Assembly: GCF_012395185.1 (NCBI RefSeq)
Contig: NZ_JAAZTU010000009.1
Span: forward strand, 1 to 64,000
Source: Vibrio aestuarianus
GTDB taxonomy: Bacteria; Pseudomonadota; Gammaproteobacteria; Enterobacterales; Vibrionaceae
Reading direction: 5' to 3'
Length of the DNA: 64,000 nucleotides
Shown: positions 37,358-46,521 of the stretch, piece after piece
Layout: each line of letters starts with the position of its first letter
Position numbering within the stretch: the stretch's first letter is position 1
Program-made: the position numbers and the translations under genes
The notes under the pieces: generated by a model
Told to the model about the DNA's origin: nothing
The model's database searches: none
Seen by the model: only the letters and a program-made list of their open reading frames with translations

Positions 37358-39340
37358 ATGAGTCTAGGCCCGATGGGTATGAATACTGGCATGGATATCA
37401 ATTCCTTGGTCAGCAAAATTGTTAATGCGGAGCGCGTACCTAAGCAGCAACGTATCGACAATGAGCTTGGCCAAATTGATGCCAGTATTAGTGCCTATGG
37501 CCGACTCAAAGAGTCGCTGGATACGATGAAAAATCTAATGACGAATTTTCGTCAGGAGAAAGCTTTTGCTCTGCGAAAAGTGGATACGACTGATGAAAAT
37601 ATCGTCTCAGCGACAGCAACAACGGATGCCATTGCCGGGAAATATGCTATCGATGTGTTGCAGCTTGCCCAGAGTCATAAAGTAGCGTCGGATGTATTAG
37701 ACAAAGACGCAAAATTTGGCCCTGGTAAGCTGCAGATTTCGCTTGGTAACAAGAAATTTGATATTGATGTCCAAGCCAATTCTAAGCTGATTGATATTGT
37801 ACGCGGCATCAATGGTAGTAAAACCAACCCGGGTGTTAGAGCGGCGATTATTAACGATGTCGAAGGCCCACGCCTGATTGTCGCTTCCAATCTCTCTGGT
37901 AAAGATAATGCCATTAAAATTAATGCGCAGTCAGAAACTGGCAACCCTCTTAAAAACCTAGAATATAAAACGCTTGAAGAGCGGGTCAAAGATCTCGAAA
38001 AAGCCCGTTCAGTCGCACAACAAATAATTTCCCCATTAACACCAGCCCAGCAAAAAATCGCGGCCAGAGTTGCGGAAAAAATTGGTGAAGCCGCACGTGA
38101 AGTTGACCAAAGTATGGTCAATGAGGTGCAGCAGGCGGCGGGTATTGCCGATGATAGTGTAGGCGAGCTGCCTGATAGCGCGGTAAAAACAGCCGCTGCG
38201 GTGGGTGTGGCAGCTAATAAATATCTCAAACCTTCCGAACGCATCCCTGGCTGGACAGAAACTGCGTCTGGTACTTTGCTTGACTCTTATTACGAACCGG
38301 AACCAGAGCTCGACGCGAAAGCGTTAGAGAAGTCTGCAGATGTTCCTGGTTGGAGTAATACTGCCTCTGGCACTTTAGTTGACTCTTACGTTACTCCTAA
38401 AGAAGCACAAGCAAAGCTTGAGCAACAACTTGCCGCTGAAAAGTCGGCCATCGCAAAGGCGATTCAAAGTGGAGAGATTTCCCCCGAACAAGCTAAACAA
38501 ATGGAGCGCGCCAAGCTTGAGCCAGAAGAGCGTGCTTATTTAGAAAAAGTCGACCAAGCAGAAGCAGACCTAAAAGCGGCGCAAGATTCTTTTGATGCTT
38601 ATCAAGGCATGATTCAGGTACAAGCTAACCAAGACTCGATGGTGGTTTTAGATGGTGTTGCTACGCTTTCGAGCAACAACAATGTTATCGAAGATGCGAT
38701 TGAAGGAGTCGATCTCACCCTGAAAGGCAAAAGCCCTCAAGGAAAAGCACCCGCTGAAATTGGTGTAGAATATGATCGTCAGAGTGTACGTAATGATATA
38801 GAGCAATTTGTTGCAGCGTATAATCAGTTTCATCAAGTATCGCAGGACCTTGCTGGTGTAGACCCAAGAACAGGGCAAGCGGGTCCATTAGCGGGTGACA
38901 GTATTGTTCGGAGTGCTGATTCGCGGCTTCGAACTGTTTTTTCAACGAAAATAGATCAAGCACCTGAAGAGATAAAAAGTCTAACCGAGTTTGGGATTAC
39001 GACCACCCGCCAAGGTACCCTCGAAATTAACTACAGCATGTTAGATCGTCAGCTCAATAATAACTTCAACAAGTTAGGTGATTTCTTTGGTGGCAATCAA
39101 GGTTTTGCTAAACGTGTTGAGGATGCTATACAAAGCATGACGGGAGTGACTGGCTCAATAAGAACTCGTGAAAAAAGTTTGGTAGAACGTAATTACCGTA
39201 TCGCGGATGACCAAGCGGCACTTGATCGCCGCATGGACAGTTTAGAGAAGCGAACGCATTCCAAGTTTAGTGCGATGCAAGATGCAACAAGTAAAATGCA
39301 GAATCAACTGGCTGGTATGATGAATGCGTTAGGTGGTTGA
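37358..39340 (+). CDS. fliD: Flagellar filament cap protein FliD (HAP2)
   Basis: 660 aa, longer than typical enteric FliD (about 470). The N-terminal domain begins GMNTGMDINSLVSKIVNAER and the C-terminal domain contains LTEFGITTTRQGTLEINYSMLDRQL and ends in heptad-like helices. An inserted middle region (about 215-420) is Ala/Glu-rich and contains two copies of a W-x-x-TASGTL-x-DSY motif (near 305 and 332). FliD caps the filament and helps flagellin fold. Exported by the flagellar type III apparatus. Confidence 0.95.
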   Translation: MSLGPMGMNTGMDINSLVSKIVNAERVPKQQRIDNELGQIDASISAYGRLKESLDTMKNLMTNFRQEKAFALRKVDTTDENIVSATATTDAIAGKYAIDVLQLAQSHKVASDVLDKDAKFGPGKLQISLGNKKFDIDVQANSKLIDIVRGINGSKTNPGVRAAIINDVEGPRLIVASNLSGKDNAIKINAQSETGNPLKNLEYKTLEERVKDLEKARSVAQQIISPLTPAQQKIAARVAEKIGEAAREVDQSMVNEVQQAAGIADDSVGELPDSAVKTAAAVGVAANKYLKPSERIPGWTETASGTLLDSYYEPEPELDAKALEKSADVPGWSNTASGTLVDSYVTPKEAQAKLEQQLAAEKSAIAKAIQSGEISPEQAKQMERAKLEPEERAYLEKVDQAEADLKAAQDSFDAYQGMIQVQANQDSMVVLDGVATLSSNNNVIEDAIEGVDLTLKGKSPQGKAPAEIGVEYDRQSVRNDIEQFVAAYNQFHQVSQDLAGVDPRTGQAGPLAGDSIVRSADSRLRTVFSTKIDQAPEEIKSLTEFGITTTRQGTLEINYSMLDRQLNNNFNKLGDFFGGNQGFAKRVEDAIQSMTGVTGSIRTREKSLVERNYRIADDQAALDRRMDSLEKRTHSKFSAMQDATSKMQNQLAGMMNALGG

Positions 39341-39341
39341 T

Positions 39342-39647
39342 ATGGAGCAGTTACTACTCACACTAAGTGATCTAGATCACCAAATCAAAGCAATACTTGC
39401 AATTGAAGAAATAAATACTGAAGAAATTAATCATCTCGTCGATAAAAGGGAACGAATATTGCAAAACTTACTGATGTACGCGTCAGAAAATCCACAGTTT
39501 GCAAATTCGGCGCAATGGCATAATGCTATTGATGAGACCAAACACCTTGTTGAACTGATGCAGTCAAAAACGGTAGAAATCGGTAAAACGCTTCAAAAAT
39601 ACCGACACGGTAATAAATCCGTTCAGCAATACAAAAAGTTTTTATAA
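39342..39647 (+). CDS. flaI: FlaI, putative FliT-like flagellar chaperone
   Basis: 101 aa, helical, charged (LSDLDHQIKAILAIEEINTEEINHLVDKRERILQNLL). It has no clear motif, but the position between fliD and fliS matches flaI of Vibrio, thought to act like the FliD chaperone FliT. The ATG at 39342 follows AGGTGG by five bases and is one base after the fliD stop. Confidence 0.8.
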   Translation: MEQLLLTLSDLDHQIKAILAIEEINTEEINHLVDKRERILQNLLMYASENPQFANSAQWHNAIDETKHLVELMQSKTVEIGKTLQKYRHGNKSVQQYKKFL

Positions 39648-39657
39648 GAGGAAGACT

Positions 39658-40068
39658 ATGCGTGGTTCTTTACAGGCTTACAAAAAGGTATCAGTGGATA
39701 GCCAGCTCAGTGCGGCCTCCCCGCATAAAGTCGTACAGATGTTAATGGCGGGTGCGATTGAGCGTCTTATTCAAGCTAAGGCCGCTATGCTGCAAGGTAA
39801 CATTCCCGTGAAAGGTGAGCGTCTAGGTAAAGCGTTGGACATCATCATTAGCTTACGTAGCTGTTTGTCGATGAGCGATGGTGGTGATATTGCCTCAAAT
39901 CTCGATCAACTTTATGAATTTATGATCACGCAGATCACAGAAGCGAATCATCTCAATGATCCACAGCCTTTAGATGATGTGATAGATATTATTCGTGAAA
40001 TAAAATCAGCATGGGATCAGATTCCTGCTGAGTACCACAATCTCACCGCTTCGGAAGTAGGGTTATAA
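39658..40068 (+). CDS. fliS: Flagellin export chaperone FliS
   Basis: 136 aa. The family N-terminus RGSLQAYKKVSVDSQLSAASPHKVVQMLMAGAIERL is clear. FliS binds the flagellin C-terminus and prevents premature polymerisation. Ribosome site AGAGGAAG. It ends the flaG operon. Confidence 0.95.
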   Translation: MRGSLQAYKKVSVDSQLSAASPHKVVQMLMAGAIERLIQAKAAMLQGNIPVKGERLGKALDIIISLRSCLSMSDGGDIASNLDQLYEFMITQITEANHLNDPQPLDDVIDIIREIKSAWDQIPAEYHNLTASEVGL

Positions 40069-40156
40069 AACTTTAAAGAGTTATTTTTAAAAGTTTTAAC
40101 TGATGTCACAGCAACTCATTGCTTGGTTGCCTTATTTTTTTTATTCCATAGAATAG

Positions 40157-40185
40157 AAGCCATTACTAGCTTAATGGCTTTTTTT
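40157..40185 (+). terminator. Terminator after fliS
   Basis: Nine-base inverted repeat AAGCCATTA/TAATGGCTT (40157-40165 and 40172-40180) followed by T residues. Confidence 0.92.
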
Positions 40186-40305
40186 GTTGCTGAATACCAC
40201 GTATTGTCTATTGTTTAATCAAGTGTTTATGGAAAAACAAAGCTTGGTAACCATTTTCATGAGTGCGGTGACAATTTCTCTGATTTAAGGCAAATATTCT
40301 CACCT

Positions 40306-41772
40306 ATGCAAGGTTTAGCAAAACTGCTTGTGATAGAAGACGATCCTCAGATCCGTCTTAATCTAAGTAACATTTTAGAATTTGTTGGAGAGCACTGCGA
40401 GGCGATCGAGTCTTCCCAAATCAATGATAATGATTGCTCAGGATTATGGGCAGGATGCATCATTGGATCGCTGAAAGGTGGAACGTTAACTAATGAGATG
40501 CTTCAATGGTTAACTAAAGCTAATCATATTCCATTATTAATGGCTGCCAAACAGCCCTATTCGTTAGAAGAATTTCCTCAGTATGTTGGTGAGTTAGAGT
40601 TTCCTCTTAATTATCCACAGCTCAGTGAGGCACTACGCCATTGCAAAGAATTTTTAGGACGTAAAGGCATCCAAGTGCCATCGACCTCTCGTAAAAACAC
40701 CTTGTTTCGCAGCCTTGTTGGGCAAAGCCATGGCATTCAAGAAGTGCGCCATTTGATTGAGCAAGTTTCTGGTACTGAAGCAAACGTATTGATTCTTGGT
40801 GAGTCTGGCACGGGTAAAGAAGTGGTTGCGCGTAATATTCATTATCATTCAACGCGTCGTAATGGTCCATTTGTACCGATTAACTGTGGTGCTATTCCTG
40901 CGGACTTATTAGAAAGCGAACTGTTTGGCCATGAAAAAGGTGCTTTCACTGGCGCGATTACAGCTCGTAAAGGGCGTTTTGAACTTGCAGAAGGCGGAAC
41001 GCTATTCCTAGATGAAATTGGCGATATGCCAATGCCGATGCAGGTGAAATTACTTCGAGTACTACAAGAACGCTGCTTTGAGCGAGTGGGCGGTAACGCT
41101 ACCATCAAAGTCAACGTTCGCGTTGTCGCTGCAACGCATCGTAATCTTGACAGTATGATTGATGATCAGTCTTTCCGTGAAGATCTCTACTATCGATTGA
41201 ATGTCTTTCCGATTGAAATGCCAGCACTTAAAGAGCGTAAAGACGATATACCTCTACTACTACAAGAATTAATGACACGTATGGAAGCTGAAGGCGGGCA
41301 ACCTATTTGCTTTACACCTCGAGCTATCAATTCACTGATGGAGCATGATTGGCCAGGTAATGTGCGTGAGTTGGCAAACTTAGTCGAGCGTATGATCATC
41401 CTTTACCCAAATAGTCTGGTAGACGTTAATCATTTGCCGACCAAATATCGTTACAGTGATATTCCAGAGTTTCAACCTGAGCATAGCTCGTATGGATCAA
41501 TAGAAGAGCAAGAGCGTGATGTACTAGCTGGTATCTTTTCTGAAGACTTCAATTTTGGTGATGCACAAGATTTACATGAAAATCTTAATGCTCCTCAATC
41601 GTTGCCACCGGAAGGTGTAAATTTGAAAGAGTTGCTGGCTGATCTTGAGGTCAATATGATCAACCAAGCCCTTGAAGCTCAAGCCGGTGTCGTTGCTCGT
41701 GCAGCCGATATGCTAGGTATGCGTCGTACCACTTTAGTTGAGAAAATGCGCAAGTATAATATGCAACGTTAA
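40306..41772 (+). CDS. flrA: Sigma-54-dependent flagellar master regulator FlrA (FleQ-type)
   Basis: 488 aa. The N-terminal receiver-like domain begins AKLLVIEDDPQIRLNL but the expected phosphoacceptor position reads CIIGSLKGG, so it lacks the Asp and is probably not phosphorylated, as in FleQ. The AAA+ domain has Walker A GESGTGKE and the sigma-54 contact loop GAFTGA. A Fis-type helix-turn-helix ends the protein (RAADMLGMRRTTLVEKMRKY). It heads the hierarchy and activates flrBC and fliE-type promoters; FlrA-type proteins are inhibited by c-di-GMP. Separate transcript. Confidence 0.95.
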   Translation: MQGLAKLLVIEDDPQIRLNLSNILEFVGEHCEAIESSQINDNDCSGLWAGCIIGSLKGGTLTNEMLQWLTKANHIPLLMAAKQPYSLEEFPQYVGELEFPLNYPQLSEALRHCKEFLGRKGIQVPSTSRKNTLFRSLVGQSHGIQEVRHLIEQVSGTEANVLILGESGTGKEVVARNIHYHSTRRNGPFVPINCGAIPADLLESELFGHEKGAFTGAITARKGRFELAEGGTLFLDEIGDMPMPMQVKLLRVLQERCFERVGGNATIKVNVRVVAATHRNLDSMIDDQSFREDLYYRLNVFPIEMPALKERKDDIPLLLQELMTRMEAEGGQPICFTPRAINSLMEHDWPGNVRELANLVERMIILYPNSLVDVNHLPTKYRYSDIPEFQPEHSSYGSIEEQERDVLAGIFSEDFNFGDAQDLHENLNAPQSLPPEGVNLKELLADLEVNMINQALEAQAGVVARAADMLGMRRTTLVEKMRKYNMQR

Positions 41773-41849
41773 TAGAGCTAAAGGTAAAACTAAACTTTAG
41801 TCAATATATTGGCGATCAGTTAATGCATTGATTTTTAATGAAAATAGCC

Positions 41850-41865
41850 TGGCATGTATTTTGCG
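41850..41865 (+). promoter_or_regulatory. Sigma-54 promoter of flrBC
   Basis: TGGCATGTATTTTGCG: GG and GC separated by ten bases, matching TGGCAC-N5-TTGC with one change. It lies 38 bases before the flrB ATG. Confidence 0.88.
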
Positions 41866-41902
41866 TGTTAGGCTATTGTTGTTTTATAGGCAGAATATCG
41901 AC

Positions 41903-42958
41903 ATGCAGGCACCTGAAATTCCAGTTAATCAATCTCACTTGGATTCTTTAGAAGACCAAGTTGAACGTTATAAGCAGGTTCTTGATGTGATGCCTGCCGG
42001 TGTGATTTTGTTGGATACGCAAGGTGTGGTGCGGGAAGCTAACCCAGAAGCGCAACGCATATTACAAGTTCCACTGTCTGGCGAAAAATGGTATTCGATC
42101 ATCCAAAGTGCGTTTGCACCAAAGGAAGATGATGGCCATGAAATATCGTTACGTAATGGCCGTAAAGTTAGGTTAGCGATTTCCGCCTCAACAACGGGAC
42201 AACTGATATTAATTACTGATCTGACCGAAACGCGTTTATTGCAATCACGAATCAGCGATTTACAGCGTTTATCTTCTCTTGGGCGAATGGTGGCATCATT
42301 AGCCCACCAGGTGCGAACACCATTATCCAGTGCCATGCTTTATGCCTCAAATTTAGGTGCGCCTAATCTACCAACCGCTACAAGAGAGCGTTTTCAGTCT
42401 AAGCTAGTAGACAGGCTTCATGACTTAGAAAAACAAGTTAATGATATGCTGTTGTTTGCAAAAGGTGGCGATAACAAGGTTATCAAGCCTTTTAGTATTG
42501 ATGAATTAGTTAGCGAATTTGCACCGATGATTGAAACCGCATTGAAAAATAATGCGATTGATTATCACCAAGAAGTCGAACAAGACGAAACCGTGGTGCT
42601 TGGTAATGCCAACGCCATTGCATCAGCGCTTAGTAATTTGGTGATGAATGCTATCCAAATCTCGGGTAAAGCATCGCAAATTGATGTGTTTTTTCGTCCC
42701 GTTAATGGTGAACTACGAATTTCAGTTCAAGATAATGGCCCCGGTGTGCCAGCTGAGCTGCAAAGTAAAATTATGGAACCGTTTTTTACCACACGTTCAC
42801 AAGGAACGGGCTTAGGGCTGGCGGTTGTGCAGATGGTCTGTCGAGCTCATGATGGCCGATTAGAATTAATTTCTGAAGAAGGGGATGGTGCCTGCTTTAC
42901 CATGTGCATCCCATTAAAGAGAGACGCCTCTTCTTCACAAACAGAGACTGGAGAATGA
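41903..42958 (+). CDS. flrB: Flagellar sensor histidine kinase FlrB
   Basis: 351 aa. PAS-like domain (YKQVLDVMPAGVILLDTQGVVREANPEA), HisKA with phosphoacceptor His in MVASLAHQVRTPLSSAM, and HATPase with N box NLVMNAI, G1 DNGPGVP and G2 GTGLGLAV. No membrane segment, so cytoplasmic. It phosphorylates FlrC. The ATG at 41903 is chosen over an in-frame TTG at 41828, because the sigma-54 promoter lies between them. Confidence 0.94.
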   Translation: MQAPEIPVNQSHLDSLEDQVERYKQVLDVMPAGVILLDTQGVVREANPEAQRILQVPLSGEKWYSIIQSAFAPKEDDGHEISLRNGRKVRLAISASTTGQLILITDLTETRLLQSRISDLQRLSSLGRMVASLAHQVRTPLSSAMLYASNLGAPNLPTATRERFQSKLVDRLHDLEKQVNDMLLFAKGGDNKVIKPFSIDELVSEFAPMIETALKNNAIDYHQEVEQDETVVLGNANAIASALSNLVMNAIQISGKASQIDVFFRPVNGELRISVQDNGPGVPAELQSKIMEPFFTTRSQGTGLGLAVVQMVCRAHDGRLELISEEGDGACFTMCIPLKRDASSSQTETGE

Positions 42959-42960
42959 TG

Positions 42961-44370
42961 ATGGCTCAAAGCAAAGTCTTAATCGTTGAAGATGATGAAG
43001 GTCTACGCGAAGCATTAGTAGATACGCTGGCGCTGGCAGGTTATGAATGGCTAGAAGCCGATTGTGCTGAAGATGCGTTGATTAAACTGAAATCAAACCC
43101 CGTTGATATTGTTGTCTCTGATGTACAGATGGCCGGCATGGGAGGGTTAGCACTATTGCGAAATATCAAGCAGCATTGGCCTAACTTACCCGTACTGCTA
43201 ATGACCGCCTACGCCAATATCGAAGATGCTGTTTCAGCGATGAAGGAAGGCGCCATCGACTATATGGCCAAGCCTTTTGCCCCGGAAGTGTTACTCAATA
43301 TGGTCAGTCGCTACGCTCCAGTTAAATCGGATGATAATGGCGATGCGGTCGTTGCTGATGAAAAAAGCCTGCGTTTACTTGCTCTGGCAGACAAAGTGGC
43401 TAAAACCGATGCCAATGTGATGATCCTTGGTCCTAGTGGTTCGGGAAAAGAGGTGATGTCTCGCTATATCCACAATGCTTCATCACGAAAAGATGGTCCA
43501 TTTGTTGCTATCAACTGCGCCGCGATTCCTGACAATATGTTAGAAGCTACCTTATTCGGTTATGAAAAAGGTGCATTTACTGGGGCGGTTCAAGCGTGTC
43601 CAGGTAAGTTTGAGCAAGCACAAGGCGGAACCATTTTACTTGATGAGATCAGTGAAATGGATTTAAACCTGCAAGCTAAATTACTGCGCGTACTACAAGA
43701 GCGCGAAGTCGAACGTCTTGGTGGTCGTAAAAGCATTAAATTAGACGTAAGGGTCTTAGCCACTAGTAACCGTGACCTAAAACAGTATGTACAAGAAGGG
43801 AATTTTCGCGATGATCTATACTATCGTTTGAACGTTTTTCCTATTTCTTGGCCGGCGCTGCGTGATAGAAAAGGTGATATAGAACCTTTAGCCAATCATT
43901 TGGTTGAGCGTCATTGTACAAAATTAGGTTTACCAGTGCCTAATATTGCTCCTGAAGCTATCGCTAAACTATTGAGTTACACTTGGCCTGGTAATGTCCG
44001 AGAACTGGATAATGTAGTCCAGCGAGCACTCATCCTTAGTGAGCAAAGTCATATTTCTGGCGAGCATATATTGCTTGAAGGCGTTGATTGGCAAGATGCG
44101 AGTAGCTTGCAGCAAATGGTGGAAAACACCGAGCTAGCAACACCGGATATTATGCCTATCGCCCAAGCTGAACCAAACAAATTATCCACCACCAATGGTG
44201 CTGCATTGGGTGATGAACTTCGAGACCAAGAATATACCATCATCATGGAAACCTTGGTTGAGTGCCAAGGACGTCGCAAAGAGATGGCGGAAAAATTAGG
44301 CGTTAGCCCACGTACATTGCGTTATAAATTAGCCAAAATGCGCGATGCAGGGATTGAAATTCCCAATTAG
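42961..44370 (+). CDS. flrC: Sigma-54-dependent response regulator FlrC
   Basis: 469 aa. Complete receiver domain with VLIVEDDEG and phosphoacceptor Asp in IVVSDVQMAG, AAA+ domain with GPSGSGKE and GAFTGA, and a C-terminal Fis-type HTH (EMAEKLGVSPRTLRYKLAKM). It activates class III flagellar genes after phosphorylation by FlrB. Three successive ATG codons (42955, 42958, 42961) overlap the flrB stop; the third has the best distance from GGAG. Confidence 0.94.
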   Translation: MAQSKVLIVEDDEGLREALVDTLALAGYEWLEADCAEDALIKLKSNPVDIVVSDVQMAGMGGLALLRNIKQHWPNLPVLLMTAYANIEDAVSAMKEGAIDYMAKPFAPEVLLNMVSRYAPVKSDDNGDAVVADEKSLRLLALADKVAKTDANVMILGPSGSGKEVMSRYIHNASSRKDGPFVAINCAAIPDNMLEATLFGYEKGAFTGAVQACPGKFEQAQGGTILLDEISEMDLNLQAKLLRVLQEREVERLGGRKSIKLDVRVLATSNRDLKQYVQEGNFRDDLYYRLNVFPISWPALRDRKGDIEPLANHLVERHCTKLGLPVPNIAPEAIAKLLSYTWPGNVRELDNVVQRALILSEQSHISGEHILLEGVDWQDASSLQQMVENTELATPDIMPIAQAEPNKLSTTNGAALGDELRDQEYTIIMETLVECQGRRKEMAEKLGVSPRTLRYKLAKMRDAGIEIPN

Positions 44371-44385
44371 GTTAAACATTGGTGA

Positions 44386-44401
44386 TGGCATATAAATTGC
44401 T
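44386..44401 (+). promoter_or_regulatory. Sigma-54 promoter of fliEFGHIJ
   Basis: TGGCATATAAATTGCT: GG and GC ten bases apart. It lies 50 bases ahead of the fliE ATG. Confidence 0.9.
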
Positions 44402-44451
44402 CTATCCCTTTTATTCGGACATTGGTCAAAGATTTGGCGTTAGAGGTAGCA

Positions 44452-44763
44452 ATGAGACTTGATGGTTTACACAGTGAAATGCAAACGATGATGTTGGAAG
44501 CAACCAATGCTCGTCCGGCAGCGACAGGTCAAAGTGTCAGTTCTGATTTTGGCGATATGCTGTCTAATGCGATTAACAATGTGAACGGTTTGCAAAAGGC
44601 ATCAGGTAATTTGCAAACGCGCTTTGATCGTGGGGATGAAGATGTCTCATTATCGGATGTCATGATTGCACGCAACAAATCCAGCGTGGCCTTTGAAGCA
44701 ACAATACAAGTGAGAAACAAACTTGTTGAAGCTTACAAAGAACTCATGAACATGCCTGTATAA
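44452..44763 (+). CDS. fliE: Flagellar hook-basal body protein FliE
   Basis: 103 aa, typical length. C-terminal DVSLSDVMIARNKSSVAFEATIQVRNKLVEAYKELMNMPV is the family signature. FliE connects the MS ring with the rod. ATG at 44452 preceded by GAGGT; an upstream TTG at 44422 would extend it but is not needed. First gene of a long operon. Confidence 0.95.
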   Translation: MRLDGLHSEMQTMMLEATNARPAATGQSVSSDFGDMLSNAINNVNGLQKASGNLQTRFDRGDEDVSLSDVMIARNKSSVAFEATIQVRNKLVEAYKELMNMPV

Positions 44764-44778
44764 ATTAGGTAGTAGACA

Positions 44779-46521
44779 GTGGCAGATGATAAGCAAACAA
44801 CCGACCTAGCCGTGAGTGGTGGTTCTGAACATGCATTAATGGCTGGTTCAGATTTAGATCTAGATACACAGAACCCAGATTTAGAAGAGAAGAGCTCTTC
44901 TAAATCGGATTTTGCAATGGGTGATTTAGACTTACTGCGTCAAGTAGTGCTTGTCTTGTCGATCTCCATCTGCGTTGCTCTCATTGTGATGCTGTTTTTC
45001 TGGGTTAAAGAGCCAGAAATGCGCCCACTCGGTGCGTATGAAACAGAAGAACTTATCCCTGTTCTAGACTACCTTGATCAGCAGAAACTCGACTACAAGC
45101 TCGATGGCAATACCATTTTAGTACCTTCCAGTGAATACAACAGTTTAAAACTGAATATGGTTCGCGCGGGCTTAAATCAAAACAAACAAGCGGGCGATGA
45201 AATTCTCATGCAAGACATGGGGTTTGGTGTTTCGCAACGTCTTGAGCAAGAGCGACTCAAACTCAGTCGTGAGCGACAACTTGCTAAAGCCATTGAAGAG
45301 ATGAAACAAGTCAATAAAGCCCGAGTGTTATTGGCTTTACCAAAACAAAGTGTATTTGTTCGTCACAACCAAGAAGCCTCTGCCTCAGTGTTTCTTACCT
45401 TACGTACTGGCGCAAACCTCAAACAAGAAGAAGTCGACTCTATTGTCGATATGGTGGCCAGTGCCGTACCGGCAATGAAACCAAATCGCATTACCGTGAC
45501 CGATCAACACGGTCGCTTGCTCAGTTCTGGTTCTCAAGACCCAATTTCATCAGCACGTCGTAAAGAACAAGAGCTTGAACGCAAACAAGAGCAAGCGTTA
45601 CGAGACAAAATTGACTCCGTACTTATTCCTATTCTTGGTCTTGGTAATTATACCGCGCAAGTGGATATCCAATTAGACTTTAGCGCCGTTGAGCAAACCC
45701 GTAAGCGTTTTGACCCGAATACGCCTGCAACGCGCAGTGAGTACACTTTAGAAGATTACAACAATGGTAACGTGGTTGCCGGTGTTCCAGGAGCCTTGAG
45801 TAACCAACCCCCTGCCGATGCTTCTATCCCGCAAGATGTCGCACAAATGAAAGATGGCTCTTTGCTTGGGCAAGGTTCGGTTCATAAGGAAGCCACGCGC
45901 AATTTTGAATTGGATACCACCATTAGCCATGAACGAAAACAGTCCGGTGTGGTTGATCGCCAAACGGTAGCGGTTGCGATTAAGAACCGTTCTTCTGTCA
46001 ATCCAGAAACCGGTGAAGTGACTTATACGCCACTTAGTGAGGGCGAAATTAATGCAATTCGTCAGGTGTTGGTTGGTACGGTAGGATTTAATGAAAATCG
46101 TGGTGATTTACTTAATGTCCTGAGCATGCAGTTTGCTGAACCTGAAATTGAAACCATTGCCGATGTACCCATTTGGGAGCATCCGAACTTTAATGACTGG
46201 ATTCGTTGGTTCGCCAGTGCGTTGGTTATTGTGGTCGTGATTCTTGTTTTAGTTCGACCTGCGTTGAAAAAACTGCTTAATCCTGCTGCGGATGACGATG
46301 ACCCAATGTATGGGCCTGATGGCTTACCAATTGGTGCCAACGGTGAGACAAGCCTTATTGGTAGCGATATTGATGGTGGCGATCTATTCGAGTTTGGTTC
46401 AGGGATTGATTTACCAAACTTACATAAAGATGAAGACGTGCTGAAAGCGGTGCGTGCTCTTGTAGCGAATGAACCGGAACTTGCGGCTCAAGTAGTGAAG
46501 AATTGGATGCAAAATGCCTAA
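44779..46521 (+). CDS. fliF: Flagellar MS-ring protein FliF
   Basis: 580 aa from a GTG start at 44779. Two membrane segments (VVLVLSISICVALIVMLFFWV near 50-72 and WFASALVIVVVILVLVRPAL near 475-495) flank the large periplasmic ring-building domains (RQLAKAIEEMKQVNKARVLLALPKQSVF). The cytoplasmic tail binds FliG. Overlaps fliG by eight bases. Confidence 0.96.
   Translation: MADDKQTTDLAVSGGSEHALMAGSDLDLDTQNPDLEEKSSSKSDFAMGDLDLLRQVVLVLSISICVALIVMLFFWVKEPEMRPLGAYETEELIPVLDYLDQQKLDYKLDGNTILVPSSEYNSLKLNMVRAGLNQNKQAGDEILMQDMGFGVSQRLEQERLKLSRERQLAKAIEEMKQVNKARVLLALPKQSVFVRHNQEASASVFLTLRTGANLKQEEVDSIVDMVASAVPAMKPNRITVTDQHGRLLSSGSQDPISSARRKEQELERKQEQALRDKIDSVLIPILGLGNYTAQVDIQLDFSAVEQTRKRFDPNTPATRSEYTLEDYNNGNVVAGVPGALSNQPPADASIPQDVAQMKDGSLLGQGSVHKEATRNFELDTTISHERKQSGVVDRQTVAVAIKNRSSVNPETGEVTYTPLSEGEINAIRQVLVGTVGFNENRGDLLNVLSMQFAEPEIETIADVPIWEHPNFNDWIRWFASALVIVVVILVLVRPALKKLLNPAADDDDPMYGPDGLPIGANGETSLIGSDIDGGDLFEFGSGIDLPNLHKDEDVLKAVRALVANEPELAAQVVKNWMQNA

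Noticed and set aside
37675..38244. 189-codon open frame antisense to fliD
   Set aside because: Opposite the Ala/Glu-rich part of fliD, composition biased, no ribosome site or family likeness.
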